Below, one piece after another: positions 23,567 to 35,863 of a stretch of DNA of 64,000 nucleotides. Location of the stretch: the NCBI GenBank assembly GCA_001789205.1, contig MFYT01000009.1:34854-98853 (forward strand), written 5' to 3'. The DNA is from Candidatus Raymondbacteria bacterium RIFOXYA2_FULL_49_16. GTDB taxonomy: Bacteria > Fibrobacterota > OXYB2-FULL-49-7 > XYB2-FULL-49-35. The notes under the pieces were generated by a model, which was given only the letters and a program-made list of their open reading frames with translations, did no database searches and had not been told where the DNA came from. The first letter of the stretch is position 1, and the number at the start of each line of letters is the position of its first letter. The translations under genes and the position numbers were made by a program.

Positions 23567-24585
23567 GGAAGGCCCGCTGCTTCATCGAACCCGAACATGA
23601 GGTTCATGTTCTGCACTGCCTGGCCTGCCTGGCCCTTGAGCAGGTTGTCTATTGCCGAGAAAATAAGGCAATCGGTCCCTTCGCAATATACTCCGATGTC
23701 GCAGAAATTTGTATGAATAACATTGCGCAATTCCGGATATTGGCCCTTATCATACACCCGTATGAACCGCTTGCCCGCGTAGAACTGTTTATATAGATCA
23801 ATCAACTCGTCAACCGACTTTTTTGCCTTGAGCCTGATGTTGAGGGTGCTGATGATGCCCCGGCTGAACCCGCCAAGCTCGGGAACAAAATTGAGCGTAA
23901 ACTTCTCTCCGGCAAGCGCGGAAAGCTCCTGTTCCATTTCCGGCGTGTGTTGGTGTTTGCCTATCCGGTAGGGCCTGATAGTACCCTCGAGTTCTGCGTG
24001 CAGCATGGAAAGCGCGGCCTTTCTGCCTGCGCCCGACGTGCCGGTAATGGAAACTGAAAACGCGTGCGGCTCAGTCAAACCCTTCTTCAAGAGGGGGGCA
24101 AGGCCCAAAATAACAGATGTGGGAAAACAGCCTGGATTTGAGAGAAGGTCCGCCTTTTTCACCTCGTCAGCGTTCAGCTCAGGCAGCCCATACACAGCCT
24201 TGGCAAGAAGATCGGGCGCAGACTGGGGCATGCCATAAAAGGCCTCAAAGACTTTGGTGTTCTGTATTCTGAAATCCGCGCTGAAATCAATAACTTTTAC
24301 CCCTGCCTTAAGGAACACGGGCGCCATTTTCATGGCAATGCCGTGTGGCGTGCCAAGCATTGCCACGTCGCACGATTGCGCGAGCGTTGCCGTATCGGCC
24401 TTCTGGCAGGTAAGATCAACCAAGCCGCGCAGGTCCTGGAACGAGTCGCTAATTTTTGTGCCAATGAAGGAATCGTCGGCCGCGACCGATGCGATCTCGA
24501 CATGCGGGTGCCGTAAAAACATTTTAATGGTCTCCCTGCCGCCGTAGCCCGTGGCTCCCACAATGCACGCCCGGATCTTTTTCAT
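23563..24585 (-). CDS. argC: N-acetyl-gamma-glutamyl-phosphate reductase
   Basis: A 340-residue NADP-dependent reductase. The NADP loop is GATGYGGRE (10-18) and the catalytic Cys is residue 153 in LLSNPGCFPTSV. ATG 24585 is chosen because CAGGAG lies seven bases upstream and the protein begins directly with KKIRACIVGATG; an in-frame start at 24636 adds residues without homology. It begins the argC-argB-argD run; all junctions overlap by 4 bp. Confidence 0.94.
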   Translation of the reverse strand: MKKIRACIVGATGYGGRETIKMFLRHPHVEIASVAADDSFIGTKISDSFQDLRGLVDLTCQKADTATLAQSCDVAMLGTPHGIAMKMAPVFLKAGVKVIDFSADFRIQNTKVFEAFYGMPQSAPDLLAKAVYGLPELNADEVKKADLLSNPGCFPTSVILGLAPLLKKGLTEPHAFSVSITGTSGAGRKAALSMLHAELEGTIRPYRIGKHQHTPEMEQELSALAGEKFTLNFVPELGGFSRGIISTLNIRLKAKKSVDELIDLYKQFYAGKRFIRVYDKGQYPELRNVIHTNFCDIGVYCEGTDCLIFSAIDNLLKGQAGQAVQNMNLMFGFDEAAGLP

Positions 24586-24677
24586 GGTTTTCTCCTGTTG
24601 AAAAAAGGCGGAATTAAAATAATATTCACTGGGCATGGGAATAAAGAAAAATGCGGGAAAGCGCGGGCGCTGCCCGG

Positions 24678-25907
24678 TTACAATGCTGTAAATGGAACGC
24701 CGATGATTTTTTCGCTGTATTGCTTGAGGCTGTCGTCGTTATTGATAACAATACCAAACTGCAGTTTCCGTTCCTCAATGAAATCGTGCAGCGAACGGAG
24801 TTCGCGGCCATCAACCGCCTGCCGGTATTTGATCTCAATGGGCAAAAGGCCGAAATCCCCTTCAAGGAGCAGGTCAATCTCCGCGCCCGCGCCAGTCCGG
24901 TAATAGAAATGGTCGCAGGGAATGCCCTGACAGGCAATACCCCTCAGTATCTCCTCGATGACCATGCCTTCCCAGGAATGGCCCATGCGCGGATGGGAAA
25001 TAAGAGTGTCCATGTCGCGTATTCTCAACAAGTGGTGGAGAAGGCCGGTGTCGCGCATGAAACCCTTGGGATGCTTCACGATACGTTTGAGCGCCTTTTT
25101 TTCATAGGGCGGGACCTGGCGCCAGATAAACGTGCCTGCCGCAATCTCGAAATAATCCCGCACTGTAGGCTGCGATACGCCGAGAGCGCGCGCAACATCG
25201 GAATAATTGACAATGGTTCCGGAAAGATTTGAAAACAGCTGGATAAAAAGCCCGAATTTTACCTTGTCCAGGCCTGGAAAAAGACGGGAAATATCGCGCT
25301 CGATATAGGTCTTTACGTATTGGTCCATCCACGCCAGCCTGAAACTCACAGCTTTCTCCAGCCATGGCTCGGGATAGCCTCCGTTGAGCCAATATGTGTG
25401 AGCTTTGTTGACAGTGCTGCGCGGCCTAAGGGACATGCACGCATTCCTGACGGCCTGCATCTTGCCATGCTTCAGGGCCTTAAAAAACGGGGACGTGAAG
25501 TCCTGCCGCGTTTCCGCAAAGGAAAAAGGCGACATTTCTATGATGCCGATGCGGCCGGCGAGGCTTTCGGAAACCGACCGCAGCAAAGACGGAGAACTTG
25601 AGCCGGTAATAATAAAGCGGCCTTTGGTCTTTCGGTATGCGTCAATGGCGACCCGCAGGGCGGGAAATACGGCCGGGCAGATTTGCGCCTCATCTATGGC
25701 GATCCGAAACGGGTTCAGCTTTAAAAACAGGTCCGGGTCTTTTGAAACAACGGAGAGGTCTGCCTGCCGTTCCAGATCATAGGTCTTCCATGTCTTAGGA
25801 AGTTCCGAAAGCAATGTTGTCTTGCCGCACTGGCGGGGACCAATGATGGCCACGCAGGGAAAAATGGTCAAATATTCGTCAAGCAGTTGTTTATATCCTC
25901 TTTTCAT
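24678..25907 (-). CDS. AAA_14/DUF4143 ATPase
   Basis: A 409-residue ATPase of the AAA_14-DUF4143 kind. Walker A is GPRQCGKTT (23-31), Walker B is IAIDEAQ near residue 90, and sensor ITGSSSPSLL follows. The C-terminal half has the DUF4143 pattern: LFIQLFSNLSGTIVNYSDVARALGVSQPTVRDYF (a winged helix) and a PD-(D/E)XK-like end with GAGAEIDLLLEG and LPIEIKYRQ. Such proteins are very common and their cellular role is poorly known. The start ATG 25907 opens with MKRGYKQLLD. It lies upstream of argC with a 92-bp gap. Confidence 0.85.
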   Translation of the reverse strand: MKRGYKQLLDEYLTIFPCVAIIGPRQCGKTTLLSELPKTWKTYDLERQADLSVVSKDPDLFLKLNPFRIAIDEAQICPAVFPALRVAIDAYRKTKGRFIITGSSSPSLLRSVSESLAGRIGIIEMSPFSFAETRQDFTSPFFKALKHGKMQAVRNACMSLRPRSTVNKAHTYWLNGGYPEPWLEKAVSFRLAWMDQYVKTYIERDISRLFPGLDKVKFGLFIQLFSNLSGTIVNYSDVARALGVSQPTVRDYFEIAAGTFIWRQVPPYEKKALKRIVKHPKGFMRDTGLLHHLLRIRDMDTLISHPRMGHSWEGMVIEEILRGIACQGIPCDHFYYRTGAGAEIDLLLEGDFGLLPIEIKYRQAVDGRELRSLHDFIEERKLQFGIVINNDDSLKQYSEKIIGVPFTAL

Positions 25908-26226
25908 ACCTTGTAAAATAAAACATGGACTTTGAAAATGCAAGGTTATAATAATTCATCGATAGTGTCTTTTTAAGAATGACGCCGGCAACGTCCTGGG
26001 ACGGCACACTGGGTAATGTGCGTCCGCTCGATATGTGGCACGAACAGATAGGCCTGAAATATGCGGCCGAAAAGCCAGAAAGGAAACCGTTATTATCGCC
26101 AAAGGCGCGCACACACCCAATTGCACGCTCAAAGGCATTGTCAGCAAGCTTCACACAAGCCATGAACGCATGCAGACTGGCTTAATCTGGAAAAACCCAA
26201 CAGAAAAATAGTAGTTTAATGGTGCT
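25908..26226. other. Intergenic region upstream of galK
   Basis: About 320 bp between divergent genes. Short ORFs can be drawn on both strands, but none has a ribosome binding site. One plus-strand frame ending at TAG 26209-26211 reads TVIIAKGAHTPNCTLKGIVS and could be the remnant of a decayed gene; it has no start. Promoters for galK and the ATPase must be here. Confidence 0.35.
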
Positions 26227-27375
26227 ATGAAGACGAAACTTGTCCGCAACCACCAGCAGAAGTTCCATTTCCCGCCTGCGTTCTGCGTGTTTGCCCCAGG
26301 CCGCATAAACTTCATTGGCGAACACACTGATTACAATGGCGGTCTGGTCATGCCCATGGCGCTGGACAAAGGCGTCTACGTTGCCATTTCGCCAAACGGC
26401 GACCGCATGCTCCGCATCCAGTCGCTCGATTTCAACCAATACGCGGAATTTTCCCTTGAGGGCCTTGCTCCCGATCCAAGCGCCATGTGGGCCAATTGTC
26501 CCAAGGGAATCGTCCGCATGCTGCAGGACAAAGGCTGTGCTGTGCCGGGCGCCGACATTACCATTACCGGCGATCTGCCCATTGGCGCCGGTCTTTCGTC
26601 GTCCGCCGCAGTTGAAGTGGCTGTGGGGTTTGCGGTCAAGCGGATGTTCAATCTCAATGTCAGCGATATTGATCTTGCCTTTCTCTGCCAGAAAGCCGAA
26701 CATGAGTTCACCGGCGCAAAATGCGGCATCATGGACCAGATGATTTCCATTCTGGGCAAAAAGCGCACCCTCATGAAACTGTCCTGCGCCGATCTCGAGT
26801 ACGAATATATTCCCTTCAAATTTTCGGGCGTATCAATCCTGATCACCAATTCGCGCGTGTCGCACAACCTTGCCCAGGGCGAATACAACGTCCGCCGCAC
26901 CGAATGCGCGCAAATATTCGAGATGATCCGGACAATGAACAGCGACGCCGCGACCATTTCCGATTTCTCGCTCAAGGAGATGGGCGAAAACGAGTATTTC
27001 TTCAGAGGAACACTCTACAACCGGCTTTTGCACATTCTATCCGAAAATTATCGTGTGCGGAAAATGGCACGCATGCTCAAAGACGGAGACCTTTATGCAG
27101 TGGGAGATCTTCTGTACGAATCGCACAAAAGCATGCGCGACCACTACGAGGTCTCATGTCCCGAGCTGGACTGGCTGGTTGACAACGCAAGCCAGATCCC
27201 GGGCGTGTACGGCGCACGGATGACCGGAGGCGGGTTTGGCGGCTGCACAATAACGCTGCTGAAACAGAGCGCTGAAAAGGCCTATATCGCCTCACTTGAT
27301 CAATATGTGAAGGAATTCGGCATAGAGCCCGAGGTGTATACTGCAGTGCCGTCAGACGGGGTGAGAGTGATTTAA
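26227..27375 (+). CDS. galK: Galactokinase
   Basis: A 382-residue GHMP kinase that makes galactose 1-phosphate. The galactokinase signature GRINFIGEHTDYNGG is at about 26-40, the ATP loop LPIGAGLSSSAA near 118-129, the catalytic Asp in KCGIMDQ near 170, and the last motif GARMTGGGFGGC near 327. The gene looks intact. It converges on lacZ, so galactose released by the beta-galactosidase would enter the Leloir pathway through it. No galT or galE is in the window. Confidence 0.94.
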   Translation: MKTKLVRNHQQKFHFPPAFCVFAPGRINFIGEHTDYNGGLVMPMALDKGVYVAISPNGDRMLRIQSLDFNQYAEFSLEGLAPDPSAMWANCPKGIVRMLQDKGCAVPGADITITGDLPIGAGLSSSAAVEVAVGFAVKRMFNLNVSDIDLAFLCQKAEHEFTGAKCGIMDQMISILGKKRTLMKLSCADLEYEYIPFKFSGVSILITNSRVSHNLAQGEYNVRRTECAQIFEMIRTMNSDAATISDFSLKEMGENEYFFRGTLYNRLLHILSENYRVRKMARMLKDGDLYAVGDLLYESHKSMRDHYEVSCPELDWLVDNASQIPGVYGARMTGGGFGGCTITLLKQSAEKAYIASLDQYVKEFGIEPEVYTAVPSDGVRVI

Positions 27376-27449
27376 AAGGAATGAGGTTAGAGGAGCGGAG
27401 GCATGAAGCCATATTCCGGCCTCGTTCCTCGAGCCTCGCACCTCGTTCC

Positions 27450-27451
<2 letters not shown>
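27376..27451. terminator. Inverted repeat between galK and lacZ ends
   Basis: AAGGAATGAGGT at 27376-27387 pairs with ACCTCGTTCCTT at 27440-27451 with one mismatch, and the inside has further GAGG/CCTC pairing. The long stem between convergent genes is probably a bidirectional terminator, or a palindromic repeat element. It reaches into the lacZ stop codon. Confidence 0.5.
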
Positions 27452-30589
<3,138 letters not shown>

Positions 30590-30613
30590 ATATGTTAAAA
30601 ACATTCCCTGTAT

Positions 30614-31717
30614 TTATTTTCCAATTCTTTCCGCTATCTTCCTGAATCCCGGCATCGCATGATTATAAAATCTTTTCCATCCTTCGCACAAATAGGGGCG
30701 GGTTTCAAGCCCGCCCCTGCTTATCCTGTGCTTCAGACAATCGCCTGCACAGAACACGAGGTGCGGGCACTCTGCGCACACGCGAGGCCACCGGGTTTTC
30801 TTTTTCCCGAAAGAAATATAGACGTTTGATTTTTGTAACTCTTTCCACGAATGCGCGTTCACATTTCCCAGGCGCGTTTCTTTTGTCACAAAAAAATCGC
30901 AGGGATACACGTCGCCGTTGTATTCAACGACAAAATACTGGCAGCAGTTTTTCCCCGCATGACAGATAGTCGATGTGCCACGGACCAGCTGTGACAGGAT
31001 CGAGTCAAAAAGCCTGACCGACACCTTTTCCGGTCCATGGGCCATCCAGGCGTCAAAAACCTGGCACATGAAATCGCCCCACTCTTCACCGGTTATGGCA
31101 AAGGGAAGCAGACCGCCGTCTTTATCGAATTCAACGCAGGGAATATACTGATGAAAGAAAAATCCATTGTCGCACAGGAATTGAAAGACCTCCCCGCCCT
31201 TTTTGACATTTGACTGGCTGACAAGCGTCAGGATATTGAATTCAACCTCATGCTTTTTCAACAGGCCAATGCCGCGCATAGCATCGTCGAATGACCCACG
31301 ATCTTTGGTTGCGTACCTATAGTGATCGTGGATTTCAGGAGGACCGTCGAGGCTGACACCAAGCAGAAATTTGTATTTGCCAAAATGAGCGGCCAGCTCT
31401 TCGGAAATGAGCGTGCCGTTTGTCTGGAGCCCGTTGGCGATGGAAGCGCCCTTGGGCGCATACTGTATCTGAAGTTTGATGACCTGTTTGAAAAAATCAA
31501 TGCCCATGATGGTTGGTTCGCCGCCCTGCCAGCCGAACACGTACTGCGGCTGTTCAGTCTTCATGTAGCGGGAAATGAGGGTCTCGAGCGTTTTGTCCGT
31601 CATCCGGTGGGTTTTGGTCTCAGGATACAGCTTTGATTTCGGCAAATAAAAACAATAGGGGCATCGCAGGTTGCAGTCAGCAGACGCGGGTTTTATGAGT
31701 AAAGAAAATGGCTTCAT
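30614..31717 (-). CDS. Anaerobic sulfatase-maturase-type radical SAM protein
   Basis: A 367-residue radical SAM/SPASM protein. The SAM cluster motif is CNLRCPYC, followed by the family phrases FGWQGGEPTIMGIDFFK, LQTNGTL and GVSLDGPPEIHDHYR. The C-terminal SPASM region has CHAGKNCCQYFVVEYNGDVYPCDFFV and CAECPHLVFCAGDCLKHR, which hold two extra iron-sulfur clusters. The family converts Cys or Ser of sulfatases to formylglycine, yet no sulfatase is in the window, so another peptide target is possible. ATG 31717 follows the stop of the ZIP gene by one base. A palindromic element (30694-30718) encodes the segment SRGGLETRPYL in frame near the C-terminus. Confidence 0.85.
   Translation of the reverse strand: MKPFSLLIKPASADCNLRCPYCFYLPKSKLYPETKTHRMTDKTLETLISRYMKTEQPQYVFGWQGGEPTIMGIDFFKQVIKLQIQYAPKGASIANGLQTNGTLISEELAAHFGKYKFLLGVSLDGPPEIHDHYRYATKDRGSFDDAMRGIGLLKKHEVEFNILTLVSQSNVKKGGEVFQFLCDNGFFFHQYIPCVEFDKDGGLLPFAITGEEWGDFMCQVFDAWMAHGPEKVSVRLFDSILSQLVRGTSTICHAGKNCCQYFVVEYNGDVYPCDFFVTKETRLGNVNAHSWKELQKSNVYISFGKKKTRWPRVCAECPHLVFCAGDCLKHRISRGGLETRPYLCEGWKRFYNHAMPGFRKIAERIGK
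30694..30718. repeat. Palindromic repeat inserted inside the radical SAM gene
   Basis: AGGGGCGGG at 30694-30702 pairs with CCCGCCCCT at 30710-30718. It is a sibling of the intergenic copy at 30557-30589, but here it lies within the open reading frame and is read through as RGGLETRPY. The flanking protein sequence (CLKHR before, GWKRFYNHAMPGFRKI after) is normal for the family, so the element looks like a tolerated in-frame insertion. Confidence 0.7.
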
Positions 31718-31718
31718 G

Positions 31719-32528
31719 TCATCCCAGGGCAACGTCAAGGACCATCATAAGGGCAAATCCAGCTATAGTGGCCATGGTCGCGATGTCCGTGTTGTTGTTG
31801 TTTTGAGACTCGGGTATCAATTCTTCCACCACGACAAAAATCATGGCTCCGGCTGCAAAAGAAAGCGCATAGGGCAGCAGCGGTTTTATCAGGACCACGG
31901 CAAAGGCGCCAACCACTGCTGCAACAGGCTCAACAACGCCCGAAAGCTGGCCAAACCAGAAACTTTTCTTCGCAGACATGCCTTCGCGTCGCAGCGGAAC
32001 CGAGACCGCTGTTCCTTCGGGAAAATTCTGTATGCCAATTCCTATTGCGAGCGCCACTGCTCCGGAGAATGTCGCATGCAGGTCTGGAAATGCGAGCGCA
32101 CCAAACGCAACGCCCACGGCAAGCCCTTCGGGTATATTGTGCATGGTAATTGCAAGCACAAGAAGAATGCTCCGTTGCCAGCTGGTTTTAATGCCCTCTG
32201 CCTGATTCAAAGAAAGGCCAATATGAAGATGGGGAAGCAGCTGGTCGATAATGCGCAGAAAAATTGCCCCTGCAATAAACCCAATGGCAGGCGGCGCCCA
32301 CGCAGACCCACCCTGGGCAGCGGAAAGCTCAATGGCGGGCGCAAGAAGCGACCAGAAACTCGCGGCAATCATGATTCCCGCGGCAAATCCAAGCATGCTA
32401 TCAAGGACCTTGCGGCTCATGTCCTTGAATATAAAGACCATGGAAGCGCCCAATGCGGTCACGCTCCAGGTAAAAAGCCCGGCAACAAGGGCCTGCGCCA
32501 CGGGGTTGGCATGTGAAAACCACTCCAT
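31719..32528 (-). CDS. ZIP-family divalent metal transporter
   Basis: A 269-residue inner-membrane protein with eight predicted helices. The metal-site motifs are HNIPEG at residues 130-135 and QNFPEG at 167-172 on neighbouring helices, as in ZupT-like zinc and iron importers. The cytoplasmic loop after helix three is short and has HLHIG. The start is ATG 32528 (MEWFSHANP). The gene runs into the radical SAM gene with a one-base gap. Regulation is not visible. Confidence 0.9.
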   Translation of the reverse strand: MEWFSHANPVAQALVAGLFTWSVTALGASMVFIFKDMSRKVLDSMLGFAAGIMIAASFWSLLAPAIELSAAQGGSAWAPPAIGFIAGAIFLRIIDQLLPHLHIGLSLNQAEGIKTSWQRSILLVLAITMHNIPEGLAVGVAFGALAFPDLHATFSGAVALAIGIGIQNFPEGTAVSVPLRREGMSAKKSFWFGQLSGVVEPVAAVVGAFAVVLIKPLLPYALSFAAGAMIFVVVEELIPESQNNNNTDIATMATIAGFALMMVLDVALG

Positions 32529-32605
32529 GGATTAAAATATAATTTCTTCACCGCGATAATTATAGCAGCGCCAAGGATAATGCATTGAATTATATTTTAT
32601 AGAAA

Positions 32606-33541
32606 ATGGTGTTCCCATCCTTTCAATTCATCATCGGTCTTGCCATTCTATATTTTGGAGCCGATTTCTTCCTCAAAGGCGCGGTTAGATCAGCGCGGCT
32701 GTTTGGCGTCAGCCCTTTTATCATTGGTATGACCGTGGTGGGGTTTGGCACCTCAGCGCCCGAACTTTCAGTAAATCTTGCAGCAGCCTTCAATGGCTCC
32801 TTTGGACTGGCAATGGGAAATGTTGTAGGCAGCAACATTGCCAATATCGGTTTAATCCTCGGTTGCGCTGCGCTCATCAGACCCTTGCCCGTGGAACGGA
32901 AAATCCTGCGCCTCGAAGTTCCGGTTATGATTGGCGTCACCTTGCTCTTGTGGTTTCTTGCGCAAAGCTCTGTCATTTCCCGGTTCAATGGCCTCTTGTT
33001 TCTCGCCATTTTTATTGGATTCTTTATCTACCTGTATGTATCGTCTAAAAAAACCAAGGACCCGGACAACACGTCTGACACTAATGTCTCCCCCTTGGTC
33101 ATTATTCTCCAACTCGCTGTCGGTCTTGGCGGACTAGTCTTTGGCGCTGAATGCATGGTCAGGGCTGCGGTGACGGTTGCCAGTCTCCTGGGTATCAGCG
33201 AACAGGTAATCGGCGTTACGGTAGTGGCGTTTGGTACCTCGTTGCCCGAACTTGCCTCGGCAACGGTCGCGGCCTTCAGAAAAGAAGCTGACATTGCCGT
33301 GGGCACTGTGGTAGGATCAAATATTTTCAACATTCTTCTTGTGCTGGGTGCAACGTCGATTGTTCACGAACTGCCGGTAACCGGGTCCATGCTTTCGTTT
33401 GACATGCCAATCATGGCCCTTTTTGCCCTTGCCCTTTTTGTTATTATACTGTGGCGCAACCGGATAAGCCGTATTGCCGGAATACTGCTGTGCGCAGGTT
33501 ATGCGGCCTTTGTGCTGCGCCAGGTTATGCAGACGCAATGA
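32606..33541 (+). CDS. CaCA-family sodium/calcium antiporter (YrbG-like)
   Basis: A 311-residue inner-membrane exchanger with two inverted halves. The alpha repeats are GFGTSAPELSVNLAAA (about 47-62) and AFGTSLPELASATVAA (about 210-225), each followed by a GNVVGSNIANI/GTVVGSNIFNI motif. The gene looks intact and has ten hydrophobic segments. Its stop codon overlaps the start of the MFS transporter gene (ATGA). It is divergent from the ZIP transporter gene. Confidence 0.92.
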   Translation: MVFPSFQFIIGLAILYFGADFFLKGAVRSARLFGVSPFIIGMTVVGFGTSAPELSVNLAAAFNGSFGLAMGNVVGSNIANIGLILGCAALIRPLPVERKILRLEVPVMIGVTLLLWFLAQSSVISRFNGLLFLAIFIGFFIYLYVSSKKTKDPDNTSDTNVSPLVIILQLAVGLGGLVFGAECMVRAAVTVASLLGISEQVIGVTVVAFGTSLPELASATVAAFRKEADIAVGTVVGSNIFNILLVLGATSIVHELPVTGSMLSFDMPIMALFALALFVIILWRNRISRIAGILLCAGYAAFVLRQVMQTQ

Positions 33542-34782
33542 TGCACCCATCAGCTAGAATCCACTACTGCTGGTTTGTCCTTGCCATGTCCGTATGCACG
33601 GTCTTTGCCTCGCTCGGGCTTGCGCGCTTCGGCTATTCAATGGTCCTGCCTTCCATGCAGGCTGGCCTTGGCCTCACAAACACCCAAGCGGGCGCGCTTG
33701 CCACTGCCAATCTGGCAGGCTACCTCATCATGTCAGCCATAGCCGGCGCTATTGCGCTCAGGTTCGGTGCGCGCGCCACTATTTCAGCCGGCCTGGCCCT
33801 TGCGGGCGCGTCCATGGTCCTCACAGGCCTTGCGCGCTCGTGGTCTGACGCGGCAGCGCTCCGTTTTGTGACCGGCACAGGCAGTGCGGCCGCAAACGTG
33901 GTGGTCATGGGCCTTATATCAGCCTGGTTTGGGCCGCAGCGTCGCGGCTTTGCCGCAGGCATTGCCGTTACCGGGTCGTCCTTTGCCCTTATCCTTCTCG
34001 GTAGCTGCGTGCCCCGTATTGTAACAGCCGCTGGCGCCGCAGGATGGCGCACAAGCTGGTTCCTCTTTGGCGCGGCCGCGCTTATGATAGCGATTTGCGC
34101 AGCTGTTGTGCTGCGCAACAAGCCCCAGGACCAGGGCCTTGCGCCGTTTTCCGGAGACAGCGCCCCAGCGGCTTGCCCGGCAGAAAAAGACACCCCTGCG
34201 CGGTTAGCGAGCGTCTATGTGTCAAAAACCGTATGGCGCCTGGGCCTGGTCTATGCCGCATTTGGTTTTTCGTATATCATTTACATGACCTTCTTTGCAA
34301 AATACCTCATTGCTGAGGCCCGCTATACCAGGGAAGCCGCGGGCAGGCTCTTCATGACCATGGGATGGTTCGCGCTTCTCTGCGGCGTCCTCTGGGGTTC
34401 GTTGTCTGACAAGGCCGGCCGCAAGCGAACGCTTGTGGCCCTTTTCCTGGTGCACGCTGTAGCGTTCGGCCTTTTTGCCGTGCGGCCAGCGCCAGCGGCG
34501 TTCATTGTCTCCGCGGTCCTCTTCGGCCTTTCAGCATGGAGCATCCCGGCAATAATGGCAGCAGCGTGCGGCGATGTCGTGGGTCCACGGCTCGCGCCCT
34601 CTGCCCTCGGGTTTATCACGCTATTTTTCGGCATAGGCCAGGCGTTCGGGCCCGCTGTTGCGGGCGCAATAGCGGACAGGACCGGCTCCTTCTCGCCGGC
34701 TTTTCTGCTTGCCGCGGGCGTGGCGCTTGCGGGCGCTGTCGCTGCCTCGTTCCTCAGGCCGCTCAGGCCTTCCGCGCGATAA
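33538..34782 (+). CDS. Major facilitator superfamily transporter
   Basis: A 414-residue, 12-helix MFS permease of the YbfB/YjiJ-like or oxalate/formate-like kind. It has the loop 2-3 pattern AIALRFGARATISAG and, between helices eight and nine, GSLSDKAGRKRT, the second copy of the family signature. The start at ATG 33538 overlaps the antiporter stop. The 3' end overlaps the convergent methyltransferase gene by 20 bp. The substrate cannot be told. Confidence 0.87.
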   Translation: MMHPSARIHYCWFVLAMSVCTVFASLGLARFGYSMVLPSMQAGLGLTNTQAGALATANLAGYLIMSAIAGAIALRFGARATISAGLALAGASMVLTGLARSWSDAAALRFVTGTGSAAANVVVMGLISAWFGPQRRGFAAGIAVTGSSFALILLGSCVPRIVTAAGAAGWRTSWFLFGAAALMIAICAAVVLRNKPQDQGLAPFSGDSAPAACPAEKDTPARLASVYVSKTVWRLGLVYAAFGFSYIIYMTFFAKYLIAEARYTREAAGRLFMTMGWFALLCGVLWGSLSDKAGRKRTLVALFLVHAVAFGLFAVRPAPAAFIVSAVLFGLSAWSIPAIMAAACGDVVGPRLAPSALGFITLFFGIGQAFGPAVAGAIADRTGSFSPAFLLAAGVALAGAVAASFLRPLRPSAR

Positions 34783-35863
34783 TAAGCCAATGCGCGCCCA
34801 TTGACCCTATCACGGGTATGCGTGAATATATCCGGAAGAGCCCGGAGGCAACGCGGGCATACCCCTCCTCGGTCACGGAAAATGGCAGCCTGTTCAGTAG
34901 CAGGTAGAGCGTATGCAGAAAGGGAAATGAAGATTGAAATTCGACAACGAATCCGCTCTCTTCGAGGACCTTTCGTATTTCCGACTTTGAAAAGGCGGTA
35001 TGATAATAATACAGGCTGTTGTCAGCGTTTCTCCATAGCACGGACCGCACAGGCAGCAGCGGCTCATACAAAAGGCCCGCCGCCTTTTCGAGTATCTTGA
35101 GGGGATTACACAGGTCTTCCCATAACATTTCATGCCGGTTGTCCGTAGAAAGAAGCAGCTTGCCGCCAGGCACAAGCGCGTTGCGCAGTTCGCCAAGCAC
35201 AGCGAACGGGTCGAGCAGGTGTTCAAGCACCTCGGTGAAGCTAATGGCGCCGAGTGATCCTTTCTTGAAGGGCAGATGTTCGGCGCTGCCGATTACCGCA
35301 TGGGGCCCGACTCTGCGTCTGAATTCGGGCATTCCCATGGATTGAAAGTCAAAACCAATGACATTCCTCCACCCGTGCAGGAATTCCTCGGACATGGTGC
35401 CATAGTGGCAGCCAACATCCACGACCGTGTTTCCCGTGAACCTTCCCGAACGCACAATAGACCTGATGATAAATTTCCTGGTACAGTGGATAGGGTTCAC
35501 ATCACGTATTGAGCGTTTCCCGAACAAGGCAATATCTTCCCGTTCGACCGCTGCTATCTTGTTGTCCTTATAAAAATGGTCGGATTCCCCGGCAATGTAT
35601 TTCCGCAGAAGCGCGATTTCCATGGACAGCTTGAACCGCCGTCCCCTTCTGGCGACCCATAGGTCGGCAATCCACACCACAGCGGCAATGCATGCGATGA
35701 GAAAAACAGGCGCGCCAAAAATTAACCCTGCGGCAAGCGCGCATTCAATGCCAACAAGGTATCGCAGCCGCCAGGGGGACCATATACCAGGCCTGGAAAG
35801 CGCCTTTTTCTCAAGGTTGAATAGGAATTCCGGCGTTACGGTGAATCTTTTTTTAATTTTCAT
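34763..35863 (-). CDS. Membrane-anchored SAM-dependent methyltransferase
   Basis: A 366-residue protein. Two hydrophobic helices at about 36-72 (YLVGIECALAAGLIFGAPVFLIACIAAVVWIADLWV in part) precede a class I methyltransferase domain: NTVVDVGCHYGTMSE near residue 140 binds SAM, followed by VIGFDFQSMG, HAVIGSAEHLPF and EVLEHLLDPF. The anchor suggests a lipid or cell-envelope substrate, for example a quinone or glycolipid; that is inference. It converges on and overlaps the MFS gene by 20 bp. Confidence 0.8.
   Translation of the reverse strand: MKIKKRFTVTPEFLFNLEKKALSRPGIWSPWRLRYLVGIECALAAGLIFGAPVFLIACIAAVVWIADLWVARRGRRFKLSMEIALLRKYIAGESDHFYKDNKIAAVEREDIALFGKRSIRDVNPIHCTRKFIIRSIVRSGRFTGNTVVDVGCHYGTMSEEFLHGWRNVIGFDFQSMGMPEFRRRVGPHAVIGSAEHLPFKKGSLGAISFTEVLEHLLDPFAVLGELRNALVPGGKLLLSTDNRHEMLWEDLCNPLKILEKAAGLLYEPLLPVRSVLWRNADNSLYYYHTAFSKSEIRKVLEESGFVVEFQSSFPFLHTLYLLLNRLPFSVTEEGYARVASGLFRIYSRIPVIGSMGAHWLIIARKA

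Noticed and set aside
25979-26185. 68-codon ORF upstream of galK
   Set aside because: No ribosome binding site, low-quality composition, and it overlaps competing short frames; treated as intergenic.
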